Below are positions 55,380 to 63,069 of a stretch of 64,000 nt of DNA, piece by piece. Positions within the stretch are counted from its first letter, which is position 1. Every line of letters starts with the position of its first letter. The translations under genes and the position numbers were made by a program. The stretch spans positions 230,156 to 294,155 of the forward strand of contig NZ_JAQMHX010000008.1 in NCBI RefSeq assembly GCF_028331445.1, written 5' to 3'. The stretch is from Candidatus Phyllobacterium onerii. GTDB lineage: Bacteria; Pseudomonadota; Alphaproteobacteria; Rhizobiales; Rhizobiaceae. The notes beneath the pieces were generated by a model, which saw nothing but the letters and a program-made list of their open reading frames with translations, made no database searches and was not told the origin of the DNA.

Positions 55380-56672
55380 CTATTGGGCGGGCTGCAGGGC
55401 GTTCTCTTCCGTCCTGCGGATAATACCTGCGCGCCATGGTTTGAGTACCAACAGAGCCAGGAGGGAGGCGCCCGCATTCAGGATGACGCCGATGATAAAT
55501 ACCGCGCCCCAATCTCCGTCTGCCGCCAGCGCCGTACCAAATGGCACCAGAAGCGCGGCGGTACCTTTGGCCGTATAAAGCAGGCCGGCATTGGTAGCAG
55601 CGAATTTGGAGCCGAATGTATCTGTGCAAGTTGAAGGGAAGAGTGAGTAGATTTCGCCCCAGGCAAAAAACACCAGACTGCTCAAGATCACGAACATCAT
55701 CGGGTCATGTGCGAAGAGGTAAAGCAGATATATGCCGATCGCCTCGATGCCGAAGGCGAAAAACATAGTGTTTTCACGTCCGATTTTGTCGGAAATCCAG
55801 CCGCAGAGCGGTCGGGTCACGCCATTGAGCAGGCGGTCGAGCGTAGCAGCCAAGGTGAGGGCTGGTATGCCAAGCCAAACTGGAATATCGGCGACGCCGT
55901 AGTCCTTTGCCATCGGCGCAAGGTTGGCCGTAACAACGAGGCCACCGGCACCCACTGCCACGAACATGAGATACATGAGCCAGAAGATCGGGTGCTTTAC
56001 CACTTCGGAAGGCAGATACTGCTTGCGGCTCTGGATGATCGGGCCTTTGTTGCTGACTTCAGGAGTTTGACCCGGCTTAGGGGCAAAGAGGAAGAAAGCA
56101 AGGACCACGATGATAATGCCTTGCCCCAGCCCGAAGGTAAGGAAGGTGTGCGCGAAGCCGAAATGGGCGATCGTTGCCTGGATAGGCCAGACAGTCAGGG
56201 CGGAACCTGCGCCAAAACCGGCTGCCGTGATACCCGCAGCAAGTCCACGCCGGTCTGGGAACCATTTCAAAGCGTTGCCCACACAGGTGCCATAGACTGC
56301 ACCCGCACCGATACCGGCAACAGCCTGGCCGACGCAGAATAAGAACAGCGTGTCGGCTTGTGAATTAATGACCCATCCAATAGCGCATAGCACGCCGCCG
56401 AACATAATGACGATCTTCGGACCGTATTTGTCGACGAACCAGCCCTCTATCGGAACCAGCCATGTTTCGAACAGGACGAAGAGCGTGAATGCCCATTGAA
56501 TTTCCGCACGCCCCCAACCGAATTGTTTGGTAATTTCGGGAACAAAGAATGTCCAGCCATATTGAAGATTGGCGATTGTAACCATACAGATCACGCCAAT
56601 TGCCAACTGTCCCCATCTGAATCCGTCGCTGACCTGCTGCGAGCGGAACTCCTCTTTTACCGCTTGAGTCAT
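55380..56672 (-). CDS. Oxalate/formate antiporter-type MFS transporter
   Basis: A 430-aa inner-membrane carrier of the OxlT branch of the MFS: 12 helices, with NLQYGWTFFVPEITKQFGWG as the first family block, GAVYGTCVGNALKWFPDRRGLAAGITAAGFGAGSAL in helices 4-5, and the two expected basic membrane residues in NGVTRPLCG and LLYTAKGTAALLVPFG, which would pair with the dicarboxylate. Exchange of oxalate for formate would supply the CoA-transferase encoded nearby. ATG 56672 has GAAAGGG upstream; the ATG two codons earlier is too close to it. Operator at 56732-56748. Confidence 0.85.
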   Translation of the reverse strand: MTQAVKEEFRSQQVSDGFRWGQLAIGVICMVTIANLQYGWTFFVPEITKQFGWGRAEIQWAFTLFVLFETWLVPIEGWFVDKYGPKIVIMFGGVLCAIGWVINSQADTLFLFCVGQAVAGIGAGAVYGTCVGNALKWFPDRRGLAAGITAAGFGAGSALTVWPIQATIAHFGFAHTFLTFGLGQGIIIVVLAFFLFAPKPGQTPEVSNKGPIIQSRKQYLPSEVVKHPIFWLMYLMFVAVGAGGLVVTANLAPMAKDYGVADIPVWLGIPALTLAATLDRLLNGVTRPLCGWISDKIGRENTMFFAFGIEAIGIYLLYLFAHDPMMFVILSSLVFFAWGEIYSLFPSTCTDTFGSKFAATNAGLLYTAKGTAALLVPFGTALAADGDWGAVFIIGVILNAGASLLALLVLKPWRAGIIRRTEENALQPAQ

Positions 56673-56731
56673 GTTCATCCCTTTCTACGCCTTTTATGTA
56701 GCTATAATGCCATGCGCTGATGGGGACATAC

Positions 56732-56748
56732 TGGTATCTGTTATACCA
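56732..56748. promoter_or_regulatory. Candidate GntR operator at the MFS antiporter promoter
   Basis: TGGTATCTGTTATACCA, fitting TGGNAT-N5-ATNCCA. It lies between a TTGTCT (-35-like) and the probable -10 region of the minus-strand promoter, 60 bases upstream of the chosen ATG. A weaker TGGTAT half-site starts at 56766, 34 bases away. Confidence 0.68.
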
Positions 56749-56874
56749 AAAGACAAGGGCCAAGCTGGTATTGCTATACAACTTTTGTAAAAACTAAATG
56801 TATTCAAAATGTTAAGCGGCCGCTGGAGGCAATCCGGCAGCCGTTTAAGGGGAGGACAAGTAATTTTTTAGCGA

Positions 56875-57012
56875 CTAAAGACCGAAAGGTTCGGTATTTT
56901 TGTTGCGTGCATTTGTGCGTGCAACGCTGTCGAGGAAGGCAAGAATCGTCTCGATAATACCGCGACGGGCGGTACGATCGGTTGTATTGGCTATTTCTGC
57001 ACGTGCCGGCAT
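56875..57012 (-). CDS. 45-aa protein of unknown function with its own operator
   Basis: A small open frame of 45 codons (MPARAEIANTTDRTARRGII, then ETILAFLDSVARTNARNKN...). It has a good ribosome site (CAGGAG, 9 bases before the ATG), a candidate GntR operator 41 bases upstream, and a weak hairpin after its stop at about 56816-56842. The middle (IIETILAFLDSVA) could form an amphipathic helix between basic ends. No family recognised. The regulatory context is the main reason to believe it is real. Confidence 0.55.
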   Translation of the reverse strand: MPARAEIANTTDRTARRGIIETILAFLDSVARTNARNKNTEPFGL

Positions 57013-57052
57013 GATTTGACACTCCTGTTTACCGTTTAAGATGGCCTCTATC

Positions 57053-57069
57053 TGGCATACCATATCCCA
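57053..57069. promoter_or_regulatory. Candidate GntR operator upstream of the 45-aa gene
   Basis: TGGCATACCATATCCCA, fitting TGGNAT-N5-ATNCCA, between the 45-aa gene (leftward) and the long leader of the thiamine-enzyme gene (rightward). Confidence 0.58.
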
Positions 57070-57232
57070 GTTCACAACGGCGCCAGACGCATATCAGCAT
57101 CCCATTTTTGCATAGGTTCTGCACCGCACACTCATACAACGCTTCAGGCAGGCCTTTTGTTTCGATGTTTTTACGCCTCTCAACTGGTTTTCCCCACTCC
57201 GCGATTATCTTTATCAAGGGTGTTTGACTTAT

Positions 57233-57249
57233 GGTATTTATTATGCCAG
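57233..57249. promoter_or_regulatory. Candidate GntR operator in the thiamine-enzyme upstream region
   Basis: TGGTATTTATTATGCCA, fitting TGGNAT-N5-ATNCCA. It is 318 bases upstream of the thiamine-enzyme ATG, which implies either a long leader or a missed small gene between. Confidence 0.62.
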
Positions 57250-57567
57250 AAATTCTGCAAGAGCACTTCAGCTGACCCGACACGCGGGTAAGGAAGCGCC
57301 GCGGACTTTGTAAATCCGGCTCGGCTCTTTCGACTGTCTCCGCTGGTTGCGTCTTTGATGCGGCAATCCGGGGCAGGGGGAAGGCAGGGCCCATCGATCT
57401 CAACGAGCGTTATCGCATGCAAAATCTCTATGGAGCTGAGCCACTTGGCTCCCTGAACAAGACACTGCTGGTGCGGCAACCGCATGTAGAGCTGCAGGCC
57501 GGGAACAGGTGGACGGCCAAGCGCCAACGATAAGAGACGACAAAATTCAATAGGAGGAAAGACGTTC
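57250..57567 (+). other. Long leader upstream of the thiamine-enzyme gene
   Basis: About 318 bases between the operator and the ATG. A frame open from 57277 to a stop at about 57532 runs through it but has no good start until an internal ATG at about 57416 and no ribosome site or recognisable family. GGAGC/GGCTCC around 57434-57454 can pair. I cannot name an RNA motif here. AGGAGG at the end serves the next gene. Confidence 0.4.
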
Positions 57568-59322
57568 ATGACAATCGTCACAAAGGTTGAGAAGGCCACA
57601 TCAACGGCTGAAGATACATTGAAGCGGAAGGTACGCGACGGAAGCGTGGTGTCCGGTGGCCATCTGGTGGCGCGGGCGCTGAAGAATGAAGGTGTCGATA
57701 CTATCTTCACGCTTTGCGGCGGCCACATCATCGATATCTATGACGGCTGCATTGACGAAGGCATCCGCATTATCGATGTGCGCCACGAGCAGGTCGCTGC
57801 TCATGCGGCCGATGGTTATGCCCGCCAGACGGGCAAGATGGGCTGTGTTGTCACGACGGCAGGTCCAGGCTGCACCAATGCGGTAACCGGTATCGCCACG
57901 GCATTTCGCTCGGAAAGCCCGGTGCTTCATATTGGCGGGCAGGGCGCCTTGACCCAGCACAAAATGGGCTCGCTGCAAGATCTGCCGCATGTCGACATGA
58001 TGACCCCGATCACCAAGTTTGCAGCCTGCGTTTCCTCCACCGAACGCATTGCCGATATGATCTCCATGGCGGCGCGCGAGTGTTTCTCCGGTGCGTCCGG
58101 CCCTTCCTATCTGGAAATTCCGCGGGATGTTCTGGATCGCGAAATCCCTTTTGAAAAGGCCGTCATACCGCAGCCGGGCAAATACAGGGCTTCGACATAT
58201 TCAATCGGCGATCCGGCGGATATCGAAAAGCTGGCTGATGTTCTGGTGAATGCCGAACGCCCCGCCGTTCTGTTTGGACAACAGGTCTTCACGTCCGGCA
58301 GCACGCAGGCTGCAGTCGAGTTGCTGCGCGGATTGGATATCCCCGGCTACTTCAACGGCGCAAGCCGCGGCACGCTGCCGATTGGTGATCCTCATCACTT
58401 CGACCGCACACGCGGCTTTGCATTCAACAATGCCGATGTGATCGTGGTCATTGGCACGCCGTTCGATTTCCGCATGGGCTATGGCAAGAGGATTTCCAAG
58501 GACCTTACCCTGGTACAGATCGATCAGGATTACCGCACCGTCGGCAAGAACCGCGATATCGATCTGGGTCTCGTCGGTCATCCGGGCGCCATACTTTCGG
58601 CGGTCCTGCAGGCTGCATCCGCCCGGATCGACAAGGGCAAGCGCCAGGCGCGCCGCGAGTGGATGAAGACGCTCGAGCAGCAGGAAGTTATCGCCTATGA
58701 CAAGGTGCTGCCGCTTCTCAAGTCGGACCAGAGCCCGATCCATCCCTACCGTGTTGCATACGAGCTCAACGAGTTCCTCGGCGAGGATACGATCTACATC
58801 GGCGATGGCGGCGACGTGGTGACCATCTCGGCTCAGGCCGTGCGCCCGCGCAATCCGGGCCAGTGGATGGATCCCGGTGCGCTTGGTTCGCTGGGCGTCG
58901 GAACCGGCTTCGCGCTTGGAGCGAAACTGGCTCATCCGCAAAAGGAAGTGCTTTGCTACTATGGTGACGGCGCCTTCTCGATGACTGCCTTCGACATGGA
59001 AACCTGTGACCGGTTCAACGCGCCTTATCTTGCGGTTATCGGCAACAACTCCTCGATGAACCAGATCCGTTATGGCCAGGTTGCAAAATATGGCGAGGAA
59101 CGCGGCAATGTCGGCAACAAGCTTGGCGACGTCGAGTTCTCCAAATTCGCGCACATGCTCGGCAATCATGGCGAGGAGGTTCGCGAAGCGTCCGAAATTC
59201 AGCCGGCGCTTCTGCGCGCTCGCGAGGCCATAGCCAAGACGGGCCGGTCGGCCGTCGTCAACATCTGGGTCGATCCTAACGAGTATGCACCCGGTACCAA
59301 GAACCAGACGATGTACAAATAA
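57568..59322 (+). CDS. ThDP-dependent 2-hydroxyacyl-CoA lyase/oxalyl-CoA decarboxylase-like enzyme (ILVBL/HACL2-like)
   Basis: A 584-aa thiamine-diphosphate enzyme. In order: an N-terminal extension of about 28 residues, the Pyr domain (FTLCGGHIIDIYDGC, IDVRHEQVAAHAADGYARQ with the activating Glu), a central domain (ADVIVVIGTPFDFRMGYGKR), and the PP domain (WMDPGALGSLGVGTGFALGAKLAHP, YYGDGAFSMTAFDME then NN for the GDG-N Mg/ThDP motif). Context (formyl-CoA transferase next, oxalate-type carrier nearby) suggests oxalyl-CoA decarboxylation to formyl-CoA. Yet it resembles the HACL2/ILVBL acyl-CoA lyases more than classical Oxc. C-C bond formation from formyl-CoA is an alternative. Reaction not proven. 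Confidence 0.75.
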   Translation: MTIVTKVEKATSTAEDTLKRKVRDGSVVSGGHLVARALKNEGVDTIFTLCGGHIIDIYDGCIDEGIRIIDVRHEQVAAHAADGYARQTGKMGCVVTTAGPGCTNAVTGIATAFRSESPVLHIGGQGALTQHKMGSLQDLPHVDMMTPITKFAACVSSTERIADMISMAARECFSGASGPSYLEIPRDVLDREIPFEKAVIPQPGKYRASTYSIGDPADIEKLADVLVNAERPAVLFGQQVFTSGSTQAAVELLRGLDIPGYFNGASRGTLPIGDPHHFDRTRGFAFNNADVIVVIGTPFDFRMGYGKRISKDLTLVQIDQDYRTVGKNRDIDLGLVGHPGAILSAVLQAASARIDKGKRQARREWMKTLEQQEVIAYDKVLPLLKSDQSPIHPYRVAYELNEFLGEDTIYIGDGGDVVTISAQAVRPRNPGQWMDPGALGSLGVGTGFALGAKLAHPQKEVLCYYGDGAFSMTAFDMETCDRFNAPYLAVIGNNSSMNQIRYGQVAKYGEERGNVGNKLGDVEFSKFAHMLGNHGEEVREASEIQPALLRAREAIAKTGRSAVVNIWVDPNEYAPGTKNQTMYK

Positions 59323-59328
59323 CGAAAA

Positions 59329-59356
59329 AGCCCGGCGGTCATAAAGGCCGCCGGCT
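59329..59356 (+). terminator. Hairpin between thiamine enzyme and frc
   Basis: CCGGCGG/CCGCCGG with a bulge near the base, starting 6 bases after the stop. No T run follows, so it may only trim or attenuate rather than end the transcript; frc follows 60 bases later with no operator of its own. Confidence 0.45.
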
Positions 59357-59416
59357 CAAATCGACAGAAAGCAGAACGAAGGAACAAGTTCCGCGCCAGA
59401 AAAAGGGAAGAAAAGA

Positions 59417-60694
59417 ATGACGAAAGCTTTGGAGGGTGTTCGCATCCTGGATTTCACCCATGTTCAGTCTGGGCCAACATGCACACAGCTCCTTGCCTGG
59501 TTTGGTGCCGATGTCATCAAGGTTGAGCGCCCCGGTGTTGGAGATATCACGCGCGGCCAGCTGCGCGACGTCCCCGAGGTGGATAGCCTCTATTTCACTA
59601 TGCTCAATCACAACAAACGTTCGATCACGCTCGATACCAAGAATCAGAGCGGGAAGGCGGTTCTCGAAGAACTGATCAAAAATTGCGATGTGCTAGTGGA
59701 GAATTTCGCTCCCGGTGCGCTCGATCGCATGGGATTCACATGGGAGCGCGTCCAGGAACTCAATCCGGCGATGATCGTTGCCTCGATCAAAGGTTTCGGC
59801 CCCGGTCCCTATCAGGATTGCAAGGTCTATGAAAACGTCGCGCAATGCACTGGCGGTGCGGCATCGACGACAGGCTTCCGCGATGGTCTGCCGCTGGTTA
59901 CCGGAGCGCAGATCGGTGATTCCGGCACAGGTCTGCATCTATGCCTCGGCATCGTCACGGCGCTTTTCCAACGCACCAAAACAGGACGCGGCCAGAAAGT
60001 CTCGGCAGCAATGCAGGATGGCGTGCTCAATCTGTGCCGCGTGAAGCTGCGGGACCAGCAACGCCTGGCGCACGGTCCCTTGAACGAATACAGCCAATAT
60101 GGCGAGGGTATCGAGTTCGGCGAAAGCGTGCCCCGCGCCGGCAATGATTCAGGCGGTGGCCAGCCCGGGCGCATCCTGAAGTGCAAGGGCTGGGAGACAG
60201 ATCCCAACGCCTACATCTACTTCATTACCCAGGCGCCGGTGTGGGAGGCGATTTGCGACGTGATCGGCGAGCCGGAATGGAAGACCCATCCCGACTATGC
60301 AAGACCTGTAGCGCGTCTGCCGCGCCTCAACGCGATTTTTGCCCGCATCGAAGAATGGACGATGACCAAGGACAAGTTCGAGGCGATGGCGATCCTCAAC
60401 GACAGGGACATCCCGTGTGGTCCTATCCTGTCGATGAAAGAGATAGCCGAAGACCAGTCGCTGAGAGCTACCGGCACGATCGTAGAAGTGGAGCATCCGG
60501 AGCGCGGCAACTATCTTTCTGTCGGTAATCCCATCAAGCTTTCCGACAGTCCGACAGACGTTACGCGTTCCCCACTTTTGGGAGAGCATACGGACGAAAT
60601 TCTGCGCGACGTCTTGCGATTCGATGAGCGGACGATCGACGAACTGCAGAAAAGCGGTGCACTCGGAACCCCGCAGAAAATCGCTGCCGAGTAG
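59417..60694 (+). CDS. frc: Formyl-CoA:oxalate CoA-transferase
   Basis: A 425-aa class III CoA-transferase that moves CoA from formyl-CoA to oxalate. The close match to the Oxalobacter enzyme is visible in [66 protein letters not shown] (with the catalytic Asp), [12 protein letters not shown] and the glycine loop [20 protein letters not shown] that guards the active site. A strong ribosome site (AAGGGAAG) precedes the ATG. Cotranscription with the thiamine enzyme is likely. Confidence 0.93.
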   Translation: MTKALEGVRILDFTHVQSGPTCTQLLAWFGADVIKVERPGVGDITRGQLRDVPEVDSLYFTMLNHNKRSITLDTKNQSGKAVLEELIKNCDVLVENFAPGALDRMGFTWERVQELNPAMIVASIKGFGPGPYQDCKVYENVAQCTGGAASTTGFRDGLPLVTGAQIGDSGTGLHLCLGIVTALFQRTKTGRGQKVSAAMQDGVLNLCRVKLRDQQRLAHGPLNEYSQYGEGIEFGESVPRAGNDSGGGQPGRILKCKGWETDPNAYIYFITQAPVWEAICDVIGEPEWKTHPDYARPVARLPRLNAIFARIEEWTMTKDKFEAMAILNDRDIPCGPILSMKEIAEDQSLRATGTIVEVEHPERGNYLSVGNPIKLSDSPTDVTRSPLLGEHTDEILRDVLRFDERTIDELQKSGALGTPQKIAAE

Positions 60695-60705
60695 TCCGCA
60701 TCGAG

Positions 60706-60743
60706 AAAACGGCGACATAACCCCCCGGTGTCGCCGTTTTCTT
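60706..60743 (+). terminator. Strong rho-independent terminator after frc
   Basis: A 12-bp stem AAAACGGCGACA/TGTCGCCGTTTT with an 11-base loop, followed by CTTCCT, 11 bases after the frc stop. Confidence 0.88.
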
Positions 60744-60800
60744 CCTCCGAATTTTGTCACGGCGGGTGTCGTTGGCGCAAAATTATAACCCGACTACCGA

Positions 60801-60837
60801 TTGACAGATTTGATCAGCATTGGCATTATGTATTCCA
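60801..60837 (+). promoter_or_regulatory. Promoter and candidate GntR operator of the second SucCD-like pair
   Basis: TTGACA at 60801-60806, 17 bases, then CATTAT at 60824-60829 as a -10 box. The 17-bp site TGGCATTATGTATTCCA at 60821-60837, fitting TGGNAT-N5-ATNCCA, covers the -10 box, so bound regulator would block initiation. Confidence 0.68.
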
Positions 60838-60904
60838 CTGACTCGCAGGCGGTACCAAGCATCGCCACACCATAAGCCTATTCGCTTTCAGGGAGGAGGC
60901 GGTT

Positions 60905-62080
60905 ATGAAGCTTCATGAGTTCCAGTCGAAAGCACTTTTATCCGCCAGAGGCGTCAATGTCCCGGAAGGCCGGGTAGCGCTGACCCCCGGCGAGGCCCGC
61001 GAAGCAGCGTTGGCTTTGGGCGCGGACAGGATTGCCGTGAAATCACAGGTTCTGGCGGGAGGCCGCGGCCTGGCAGGCGGCGTCCGTCTGGTCTCATCTG
61101 CAGGCGAGGTCGAAGCCGCTGCCGCCGCGATGCTTGGGCGCACTCTCATAACCGAACAGACGGGACCAGCCGGTTGCCGCGTCAACAGGGTGCTGATTGA
61201 AACGGCCGTTCGTCCTGTCCGCAGTCTCTATTTGTCGTTGCTCGTTGATGCGGCAAGGGCTGAAATTGCCCTCCTCGCCGGCGCTGAAGGGAGCGAGGAT
61301 ATCGAGCAGCGGCTTCAATCGGGCGAAACCCGTCTGGAACGGCTTTCCCTCGGTACCGGAGATGCACCGGAGAAAGCGGCCCTGACTGGCTTGGCCGAGC
61401 GTCTTGGCCTTGGTTCCGGCCTTCACTCTGCTTTTGCTTCGCTTCTCGACCAGTTGCGCCTGGCCTTCGTCGAACTCGATGCAACGCTCATCGAGCTCAA
61501 CCCATTGGTGGTGACAGAAGATGGCAAGTTCGTTGCGGTCGATGTCAAGATGATCATCGACGACAACGCGCTGTTCAGGCATCCCGAGCTGGTGGCCCTG
61601 CGCGAGGAGCATGACGGCGATGAAATCGAGCTCGTCGCGCAAAATCGCCGGCTCAACTATTTGCGGATGGACGGCAATATCGGTCTGGCTGTCAATGGGG
61701 CCGGGCTTGGCCTCGCAACGCTCGACATGGTGCGTGCCGCAAATGGCAGCGCTGCGAACTTCATGGATATCCGCACGACGGCCACCAGCCTCGATGTCGC
61801 GCATGGATTCACGCTGCTTCTCAACAATCCGGCCGTGCGCTCGATTCTCGTCAATGTGCATGGCGGCGGAATGCAGCCCTGCGATACCATTGCCGACGGT
61901 CTCGGCATCGCGATGCGGCGCACGGGACGTACCTGCCCGGTCATCGTTCGTCTGACGGGCAACAATGCCGAATACGCCCGGTTCCGCTTCGCCAACTTCG
62001 GTTGCAAGGTAATCGACTGTCCCGACATGTGGACGGCGGTGAGCCGCGCCGTTTCCGCTGCGCATGGAGAAAGATCATGA
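60905..62080 (+). CDS. Divergent succinyl-CoA synthetase-like beta subunit
   Basis: A 391-aa ATP-grasp CoA-ligase subunit. The ATP part is normal (KLHEFQSKALLSARGVNVPEG, IAVKSQVLAGGRGLAGG, ATLIELNPLVVTEDGKF). The C-terminal part is not: where SucC and the mtkA gene at 51677-52876 have [10 protein letters not shown], this protein has NFMDIRTTAT, so the glycine loop that lines the carboxylate/phospho-His site is replaced. A changed acid substrate (for example oxalate, glycolate or formate) is a reasonable reading, loss of activity another. Strong GGAGGAGG ribosome site; overlaps the alpha gene as ATGA. Confidence 0.82.
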   Translation: MKLHEFQSKALLSARGVNVPEGRVALTPGEAREAALALGADRIAVKSQVLAGGRGLAGGVRLVSSAGEVEAAAAAMLGRTLITEQTGPAGCRVNRVLIETAVRPVRSLYLSLLVDAARAEIALLAGAEGSEDIEQRLQSGETRLERLSLGTGDAPEKAALTGLAERLGLGSGLHSAFASLLDQLRLAFVELDATLIELNPLVVTEDGKFVAVDVKMIIDDNALFRHPELVALREEHDGDEIELVAQNRRLNYLRMDGNIGLAVNGAGLGLATLDMVRAANGSAANFMDIRTTATSLDVAHGFTLLLNNPAVRSILVNVHGGGMQPCDTIADGLGIAMRRTGRTCPVIVRLTGNNAEYARFRFANFGCKVIDCPDMWTAVSRAVSAAHGERS

Positions 62081-62958
62081 CCATTCTCGTTGATCAGAAC
62101 ACCCGTGTGATCTGCCAGGGCATGACCGGTTGGGCGGGAACGCATTATTCGGCGGCCATGATGGAATATGGAACCCGGATTGTGGGCGGCGTAACCCCCG
62201 GCAAGGGCGGAACCTACCATTTGAACCTCCCGGTCTTTGACGAGGTTGCAGGAGCGATGAAAGAGACTGGCGCCAATGCCAGCATGATTTTCGTGCCGCC
62301 GGAAAACGCTGCTGCAGCAATGATCGAGGCGATCGAGGCAGATATGCCGCTGGTCGTGGCTCTGACGGAGCGGGTGCCTGTACAGGACATGTTGCGCGTG
62401 CGCGCCGCGCTGAAGCAGAGTTCGACGGTTCTCGTCGGTCCGAACTCGCAGGGCATTCTTTCGCCGGGCGTCTGCAAGATCGGCGTGATGGCGACGGGCA
62501 GCGAGCGGAAGGGCCACGTCGGCATCCTGTCGCGCTCGGCATCGCTGACCAGCGAGGTCATCGCTCAGGTGAGTGCGGCGGGACTTGGCCAGTCGACGAC
62601 AGTCGGCATTGGCGGTGACGCCATTCACGGCCTCAGCATGCGCGACTGCATGGAGCTGTTCCTTGCTGACCAAGATACGCGCGGTGTGATCGCCATCGGC
62701 GAGATCGGCGGATCGGAAGAGCAGGAACTGGCCGAGTTTCTTGCAGCGATCAAACCGGACATTCCGGTCGTTGGGCTCGTAGTCGGCCGTCATGCGCCGA
62801 CGGAACGCCGCATGGGCCATGCCGGCGCTTTCGCGCAAAGCGCTGCCAGTGATGCAGGGAACAAGATCAGCGCGCTGAAGGATGCCGGCGTGATCATCGC
62901 GAAGAGCCCGCATCTCGTCGGTGAGACGATCCGCGAGGCGATGGCCGCGGCCGCCTGA
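62077..62958 (+). CDS. Succinyl-CoA synthetase-like alpha subunit, second copy
   Basis: A 293-aa SucD-like subunit, partner of the gene it overlaps. It keeps the CoA site (VICQGMTGWAGTHYSAAMMEYGTRIVGG), VALTERVPVQDM, VLVGPNSQGILSPG and the phospho-His loop [13 protein letters not shown], so phosphoryl transfer should work. It differs at many positions from the mtkB copy at 50760-51677. GGAG stands 7 bases before the ATG at 62077. Confidence 0.85.
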   Translation: MTILVDQNTRVICQGMTGWAGTHYSAAMMEYGTRIVGGVTPGKGGTYHLNLPVFDEVAGAMKETGANASMIFVPPENAAAAMIEAIEADMPLVVALTERVPVQDMLRVRAALKQSSTVLVGPNSQGILSPGVCKIGVMATGSERKGHVGILSRSASLTSEVIAQVSAAGLGQSTTVGIGGDAIHGLSMRDCMELFLADQDTRGVIAIGEIGGSEEQELAEFLAAIKPDIPVVGLVVGRHAPTERRMGHAGAFAQSAASDAGNKISALKDAGVIIAKSPHLVGETIREAMAAAA

Positions 62959-63023
62959 AAGAATATGACGTGTCTGGCCGGAGTTGGATTGAGCGCTGAA
63001 ACATCCAATCCCGGTTTGATAGA

Positions 63024-63060
63024 AGAATACCCGGAACCTTGGCTTCCGGGTATTCTCTTA
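63024..63060. terminator. Terminator between convergent sucD-like and FAA hydrolase genes
   Basis: A 13-bp stem AGAATACCCGGAA/TTCCGGGTATTCT with a 7-base loop, followed by CTTATTTT on the plus strand. Confidence 0.88.
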
Positions 63061-63069
63061 TTTTGGAGC

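Noticed and set aside
56766..56782. Seventh GntR site next to the antiporter promoter
   Set aside because: Only the TGGTAT half fits; the other half breaks the ATNCCA pattern.
57277..57534. Partly open plus-strand frame in the leader before the thiamine-enzyme gene
   Set aside because: No start with a ribosome site and no family match; kept only as a leader note.
57568..59322. Acetolactate synthase large subunit
   Set aside because: The fold is shared, but no small subunit is present and the frc neighbour and HACL2-like motifs favour acyl-CoA chemistry.
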